A DNA stretch of 9,851 nt, taken from assembly GCA_947630355.1 (NCBI GenBank), contig CANRHJ010000066.1, positions 1 to 9,851 of the forward strand. Direction: 5' to 3'. How positions within the stretch are numbered: the first letter of the stretch is position 1; each line of letters begins with the position of its first letter. Shown piece after piece: positions 6,045 through 9,851 of this stretch. Below the pieces are notes generated by a model. It made no database searches, was not told where the DNA came from, and saw only the letters and a list, made by a program, of their open reading frames with translations. Origin of the DNA: Candidatus Gastranaerophilales bacterium (GTDB lineage Bacteria > Cyanobacteriota > Vampirovibrionia > Gastranaerophilales > Gastranaerophilaceae). The position numbers and the translations under genes were made by a program.

Positions 6045-6956
6045 ATGAAAAAGATATTCTTAAGTATTTTGACAATAGCCGTTTTAACATTTTTCGGATT
6101 ATCATGTTCACCTTCAACACTTAATTTCGCACAGCTAAGCGATGTTCATATACCCGGCACCGTTGACGAAAATAATAATCCGACACATCAAGAGTTATTG
6201 TTAAAAGATGCGATTTCTCAGATAAATCAAATTAAAAACTTAGATTTTACCGTTATTACAGGTGACAGTGTCGACAGCCCCAATGCTGAATTGTTTACTC
6301 ACATCTGTAATATTTATAACTCACTTAATATGAAATGGTATTATACACTGGGTAATCACGACGGAGTAACTTGGGGATTTCTTCCGAAAACAGAATTACT
6401 TAACATATTGAAGCAGCAAAATAAAGATTATAAATTTGATTCAGTAGATTATACGGTTAAACCTAAAAGAGGATTCAGACTTATATTCCTTGACGGGACA
6501 CAGGATGAGTCGGGTGTTAATGATGCAAACGGTCACCTTAGCGATGAACAGCTTAATTTCATTGATAATACGCTTGCTAAATCAAAAAATGATACTGTCA
6601 TAATCTTTATGCACACTCCTCTATATCCTCCGCTTGACCTGCCTGATCATTACATTGATAACGCTGATGCGCTTTATAACGTGTTAAATAAGTATAAAAT
6701 GCCTATAGCTATTTTCGCAGGACACTATCACGCTACAAAAATCGACAGGGAAAATAACATCCTTCACGTTGCATCTCCTTCACTCAGATACGGACAAAGT
6801 TTCAGAATTGTTAATGTTAAAAATGAAAAAAATAAAGTCACTTTTAACTTGACTTATAAACAAACTAATATTAACGGTAATGAAACGGATAATGAAAGAA
6901 ACAGAATGCCGGGAGAAGAATCTGACAGAAACACAACTATTATTATAGATAAATAA
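6045..6956 (+). CDS. Exported calcineurin-like metallophosphoesterase (copy 2, lipoprotein-like)
   Basis: This 303-residue paralogue of the preceding gene is identical at roughly half of aligned positions by eye, with the same layout and the same DRNTT ending. Motifs are D33-V-H35, GD (73-74), GNHD (103-106), H190 in MHTP, and GHYH (226-229), so the two-metal site is complete. Its N-terminus differs: MKK, a hydrophobic core, then FFGLSC with Cys at 21. This looks like a lipoprotein signal, although Gly at -3 departs from the usual Leu, so lipidation is uncertain. One copy may be free or transmembrane-anchored and the other lipid-anchored. GTGAG lies about 7 nt before the ATG. The 21-nt and 17-nt gaps to its neighbours indicate a shared transcript. 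The pair arose by tandem duplication; divergence is too large for a recent event. Confidence 0.93.
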   Translation: MKKIFLSILTIAVLTFFGLSCSPSTLNFAQLSDVHIPGTVDENNNPTHQELLLKDAISQINQIKNLDFTVITGDSVDSPNAELFTHICNIYNSLNMKWYYTLGNHDGVTWGFLPKTELLNILKQQNKDYKFDSVDYTVKPKRGFRLIFLDGTQDESGVNDANGHLSDEQLNFIDNTLAKSKNDTVIIFMHTPLYPPLDLPDHYIDNADALYNVLNKYKMPIAIFAGHYHATKIDRENNILHVASPSLRYGQSFRIVNVKNEKNKVTFNLTYKQTNINGNETDNERNRMPGEESDRNTTIIIDK

Positions 6957-6973
6957 ATTTTAGGAAGAATATT

Positions 6974-7912
6974 ATGAAAAAAGATGGTATTAAAGTAAAA
7001 TTTTGGGGTGTAAGAGGCTCTTACCCTTCCGTTAACAAAGATTTCCTCAAATATGGCGGGAATACATCTTGTGTCGAGGTTAACGCAGGTAATAATAAAA
7101 TTATCCTTGATGCCGGCACGGGTATTATTCCTCTCGGTAATACAATATATCAGGAATACATTTCTTCGGCGGATAACATTTTTGACAGAAGTCCGATTAA
7201 ATTAACCTTACTGCTTAGCCATATCCACCAAGACCATATTCAAGGCCTTAATTTCTTTAAGCCGATTAATGTACCTTCTTGTAAATTATCTATCTTAGGT
7301 TACAGCGGTATTGATAAATCACTTGACAAAAATCTCTCTGAATTAATCTTCGGAAAATCTTTCCCCATTAACCTTATTGACATTAATGCGGATATTTCTA
7401 TTCATGACGTATCTGAAACTGATGTTATATGTGTTAACTCAAATTCCGATAAACCTGTTATTAAAAAAATTACAGAGTTTCAGGACTTTCATACAAAGAA
7501 AGATGAAGTTATAATTACAACTTTGAAACTTAATTCCCATCCGAATTATGGTGTAATGTGCTATAAAATAACATACAAAAACAAATCCGTTGTATATGCT
7601 ACGGATAATGAATGCTACGCCGGCGGTTCCAAAAAACTTGAATTATTCGCAAAAGACACCGATTTGCTTATTCACGACAGCCAATATACACAAGAAGATT
7701 ATTTATCAGCAATAAGCCCGAAACAAGGGTTCGGACACTCCACTTTCGATATGGCATTTAATACTGCCTCCGGTGCTAATGCGAAAAAATTGGCTTTCTT
7801 CCATTTTGACCCCACTTTTAATGATGAATCGCTTAGCGATATTGAAAACTGTTTTAGTAATAAAAAAATTGACTGTTTTCTTGCAAAAGAAGGACTTGAA
7901 ATTTGTTTATAA
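6974..7912 (+). CDS. MBL-fold metallohydrolase, cyclic-nucleotide phosphodiesterase-like
   Basis: This 312-residue cytoplasmic protein has no signal peptide. The start VKFWGVRGSYPS..K..KYGGNTSCVEV and ILDAGTG (44-50) are hallmarks of the MBL-fold subgroup annotated as phosphoribosyl- or cAMP-phosphodiesterase-like hydrolases. Metal ligands are visible: H83, H85, D87 and H88 in SHIHQDHIQG, H189 in LNSHP, D211 in ATDNE, and H277 in FHFDP, with further conserved D235 (IHDSQYT) and H255 (GHST). The two-metal site is therefore complete. The reaction is probably phosphodiester hydrolysis; in other bacteria this domain is sometimes joined to signalling domains, but here it stands alone. AGGAAG (6962-6967) lies 6 nt before the ATG. 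Its stop overlaps the TTG start of the TPR gene by 10 nt, so translation may be coupled. Confidence 0.93.
   Translation: MKKDGIKVKFWGVRGSYPSVNKDFLKYGGNTSCVEVNAGNNKIILDAGTGIIPLGNTIYQEYISSADNIFDRSPIKLTLLLSHIHQDHIQGLNFFKPINVPSCKLSILGYSGIDKSLDKNLSELIFGKSFPINLIDINADISIHDVSETDVICVNSNSDKPVIKKITEFQDFHTKKDEVIITTLKLNSHPNYGVMCYKITYKNKSVVYATDNECYAGGSKKLELFAKDTDLLIHDSQYTQEDYLSAISPKQGFGHSTFDMAFNTASGANAKKLAFFHFDPTFNDESLSDIENCFSNKKIDCFLAKEGLEICL
7890..7894 (+). promoter_or_regulatory. Ribosome binding site deciding the TTG start of the TPR gene
   Basis: AAGGA lies 8 nt before TTG at 7903, inside the end of the MBL gene. The next in-frame start, ATG at 7927, has no such site upstream. This favours the TTG start and translation through the repeat element. 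Confidence 0.6.
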
Positions 7913-8571
7913 AAATATCTAATCAAATGCCGCACTTTAATGCCGACTCATCGTCGCCGTACAAGTGCTCACCTTTTAAAGCTGCCACTCAAAAATCTCG
8001 CTCACGTTCCTTATCACGAAATTTTCTCGGACTATTTTTGATTATTTTTGTTTTATTTTCTTTAAACATAATTTCTTATGCCGATGAAACTATTCAGGCA
8101 GAAAATAATGCCTACAGACATAATAATAAAGGTCTTTTGTATCTTGAAGATAAATACTACTTCGGGGCAATTAAAGAATTTCAGATTGCTATTGATTTAA
8201 ACCCTAATTCACAGGCAAGTTCCGTTTTTTATTACAATCTCGGCAAAACCTATGAAACAATCGGGTATTATTCCGCTGCAACGCCATATTTTGAAAAAGC
8301 GGTTTCTCTTAACCCTCTGTATTTTGACTACTATCTAAAACTTGCAGAAAATTATAAATCATCAGGAATTGCGGAAACTAAACTGCTTAAATATCAATCA
8401 GATTTCTCCTCCCCTTTTAACCGCATTCTCTTAGGTCTTTTATATATTCAAACAGGAGAAACTTCTACGGGTATTACCGTGCTTGATGACTTCTGCGGTG
8501 AAGAAGAAAATTTGATTATTACTAAGGGTATTAAAGATTATATTGAAAAAATTTCATCCGATTCGGAGTAA
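7903..8571 (+). CDS. Secreted TPR-repeat protein with element-derived N-terminus
   Basis: The protein has 222 residues from TTG. Residues about 9-43 are encoded by a copy of the dispersed repeat and are unlike normal coding sequence, being rich in Ser, Arg and Lys. The real export signal follows: basic KSRSRSLSRN, hydrophobic LGLFLIIFVLFSLNII (42-57) and a likely cleavage at SYA-DE after residue 60. The mature part holds TPR helices (about 70-101 and 107-140, with A..YFEKAVSLNP typical), then a less regular helical region. TPR proteins bind other proteins, so an envelope scaffold role is plausible; the partner is unknown. An alternative start is ATG 7927. A TTG within the hydrophobic core would remove the basic part of the signal. 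The gene overlaps the MBL gene and ends 3 bp from the convergent PHP gene. Confidence 0.85.
   Translation: MFIKISNQMPHFNADSSSPYKCSPFKAATQKSRSRSLSRNFLGLFLIIFVLFSLNIISYADETIQAENNAYRHNNKGLLYLEDKYYFGAIKEFQIAIDLNPNSQASSVFYYNLGKTYETIGYYSAATPYFEKAVSLNPLYFDYYLKLAENYKSSGIAETKLLKYQSDFSSPFNRILLGLLYIQTGETSTGITVLDDFCGEEENLIITKGIKDYIEKISSDSE
7928..8032. repeat. Dispersed repeat element, short copy, inside the TPR gene
   Basis: This 105-bp block matches the long copy at 2906-3148 in the same order and orientation: GCCGCACTTT, GCCGACT, TCATCG.CGCCGTACA, CACCTTTT, AGCTGCCACTCAAAAAT, CGCTC, ACGTTCCTTATC and AAATTTTCTCGGAC. Two segments of the long copy are absent; one missing segment is bounded in the long copy by TTTCGCT on both sides, as expected for deletion or gain by recombination. 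An 8-bp inverted pair TAATCAAA (7920-7927) and TTTGATTA (8037-8044) flanks it, possibly by chance. No direct repeat like that of the long copy is seen. It encodes the N-terminal extension of the TPR protein. Confidence 0.75.
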
Positions 8572-8574
8572 ATC

Positions 8575-9213
8575 TTACAGCCTGCCTTTATGACAATCAC
8601 TTCCGCCTGTTTTTATTAATGTATACTTATCAGCAATCTTCTTTACCGTCTCACGGGAATGAAATTTTACTATCCTTCTTAAACCTCTATAAGGATAATA
8701 AACTTCTATTCCTTCCAGCCCGAAACATATTAAATCTCTGACAAAATTGTCTAAATTTTTAGTCCAATAACAACAAGGATGTGCCAATACTGCAATCCCA
8801 CCCGCTTCCTTTATCTTTTTTATTACTTCTTCGGGATTTCTTAATTTAAATAATCTGTATAAGTTGAATGTACGACCGGGCATGCCTTCCGAATATAAAC
8901 TCCTGATTTCAAGATTATCTATATCTATACCATATCCTAAAATATGTATTATATTCCCCTTAAAATAACAATCAAACTCCACTCCGGGTATTAATATCTC
9001 TTCCGTTAATATATTTGTTTTTAAATAAGCATCAATCGTATTATGGTCTGTTATTGATATATATTTTAAATCCTTTTTTCTTGCCTCCTCCATAACCTTC
9101 TTCGGACTCATCTTTCCGTCAGATTCATTCGTATGAACATGCAAGTCAACTGTTGACTTATAATCTTCTTCGCTTATCGTATTTAATATGTTTTTTATTT
9201 CTGTTTTTTTCAT
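8575..9213 (-). CDS. Compact PHP-domain phosphoesterase
   Basis: The protein has 212 residues and no export signal. PHP metal-site motifs appear in order: DLHVHTNESDG (23-33), ITDHN, PGVEFD, IIHILGYG, LAHPCCY, GIEVYYPYR and TGGSDCHKG at the very end. All expected His, Asp and Glu ligands of the three-metal site are present. The closest known group is the TrpH/YciV-like phosphoesterases, which remove 3' phosphates from 3',5'-bisnucleotides or degrade short RNA 5' to 3'. Those are typically near 280-290 residues. Here the helical insertion between IHILG and the LAHP motif is shortened by about 70 residues, leaving only about 40. The protein stops three residues after SDCHKG motif residues, with no tail. 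It converges on the TPR gene with a 3-bp gap, too little for a separate terminator. The ribosome binding site is weak. Confidence 0.92.
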   Translation of the reverse strand: MKKTEIKNILNTISEEDYKSTVDLHVHTNESDGKMSPKKVMEEARKKDLKYISITDHNTIDAYLKTNILTEEILIPGVEFDCYFKGNIIHILGYGIDIDNLEIRSLYSEGMPGRTFNLYRLFKLRNPEEVIKKIKEAGGIAVLAHPCCYWTKNLDNFVRDLICFGLEGIEVYYPYRGLRRIVKFHSRETVKKIADKYTLIKTGGSDCHKGRL

Positions 9214-9269
9214 TTATACTTAACTCAAACTTAATAATATGCTAATATAAAATACAAAAAAGGGGAAGT

Positions 9270-9851
9270 ATGCCAAAGAAAAAATCCAATAAATTTACGG
9301 GTGTTTTTAAAATATTCTTTTCTTCAATAAAATCTTATTTCTTATACCTGGATCAATGCGTAAAATACCTTGCTTTCCCCATCTTCGGTCAAATCGTTTC
9401 CGTTATCCTTATCTTTACTTTGACCTATTTCTATAATATAAACTCTGATTTCATTAAAAACTTAAACCCGTTTTTTCAAAATGATACTAACAGATTAATA
9501 GCCCTTTTCATCATACTGGTACCGCTGTTCATAATTTTAATTAAAGCAATATTTGACTATATTATAGCTTTTACTTCTTTAAACCTTTTATTCTATACCG
9601 TTTTCGGTAAAACAAAAGTTAAAAATATTGATTTCGGTTCAAATGATAACGTAATTAAACGTAAACTGTTCAGTTATATTATTTTAATGCTCATATTCTC
9701 ATTAATTTGTCTGTTATGCATAGTTTTACTGCCTTTAATTTTTATTTTACCGGTTATATTAATATTTTTAAGTTTGAGTTTTCAGGTATTTACTTTTGAA
9801 AGTGATATTTCACCCGTTAATATACTAAAAAGAAGCTGCGAATTGGTTAAA
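9270..9851 (+). CDS. Multi-pass membrane protein of unknown function (partial)
   Basis: The frame is open from ATG 9270 to the right edge, 194 codons. It begins with basic MPKKKSNKF and an amphipathic stretch. Hydrophobic segments follow at about residues 35-55, 76-105 (probably one long or two close spans) and 133-172 (two spans), with loops containing charged residues. The pattern resembles bacterial integral membrane proteins that repeat pairs of helices separated by KRS-type amphipathic segments (ILKRSCELVK at the end), but I do not recognise the family. AGGGG (9261-9265) gives a clear ribosome binding site at short spacing. A TATAAA at 9246-9251 could be its -10, though no -35 is convincing. 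It is divergent from the PHP gene across 56 bp. Confidence 0.85.
   Translation, partial: MPKKKSNKFTGVFKIFFSSIKSYFLYLDQCVKYLAFPIFGQIVSVILIFTLTYFYNINSDFIKNLNPFFQNDTNRLIALFIILVPLFIILIKAIFDYIIAFTSLNLLFYTVFGKTKVKNIDFGSNDNVIKRKLFSYIILMLIFSLICLLCIVLLPLIFILPVILIFLSLSFQVFTFESDISPVNILKRSCELVK

Noticed and set aside
7699..7935. A 78-codon minus-strand open frame
   Set aside because: It is antisense to the MBL gene end that encodes GHST and FHFDP motifs; no independent support.
7920..8044. TAATCAAA/TTTGATTA inverted pair as true element ends
   Set aside because: Eight bases in AT-rich DNA, not repeated at the long copy; kept only as a remark.

Overview
The window is strongly AT-rich and densely coded, with short gaps between genes and Gram-negative style export signals. 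I suspect an uncultured gut-type bacterium near the non-photosynthetic cyanobacterial relatives (Melainabacteria/Gastranaerophilales). The basis is base composition, the general look of the proteins and the gene mix, so this is an impression and not a demonstration. No ribosomal RNA, tRNA, CRISPR array, transposase or phage gene is visible.

Left part (1-2889, minus strand): two glycosyltransferases in one operon. A GT8-family enzyme is followed by a GT2-family enzyme that runs off the left edge. Their catalytic domains are unrelated in family, but both carry long helical C-terminal tails that share a closely similar block in protein and DNA. The GT8 tail also contains a 111-bp in-frame tandem repeat.

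Middle (2890-5075): a 353-bp divergent spacer holds a comparatively GC-rich repeat element bounded by 9-bp direct repeats. It is followed by a small winged-helix protein on the plus strand. Between that gene and a minus-strand S41 processing peptidase lies a structured RNA on the minus strand. It has a long closing stem, an open central bubble with a small hairpin on its 3' side, an upper arm, and a TATAAT box just upstream of its 5' end. This is the architecture of 6S RNA, the RNA polymerase decoy.

Right part (5076-8571, plus strand): an apparent four-gene operon. It starts from a near-consensus promoter that places the start site on the first ATG, so the first message may be leaderless. It encodes two paralogous exported calcineurin-like phosphoesterases, a cytoplasmic MBL-fold hydrolase of the cyclic-nucleotide phosphodiesterase-like group, and a secreted TPR protein. 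The N-terminus of the TPR protein is encoded by a second, shorter copy of the repeat element, read from a TTG start. A compact PHP-domain phosphoesterase (minus, 8575-9213) converges on this operon. A multi-pass membrane protein (plus, from 9270) runs off the right edge.

The points most worth following are the 6S-like RNA, the mosaic dispersed repeat that has become coding sequence, the shared and expanding tails of the two glycosyltransferases, and the concentration of four metal-dependent phosphoesterase-type proteins within about 4 kb.
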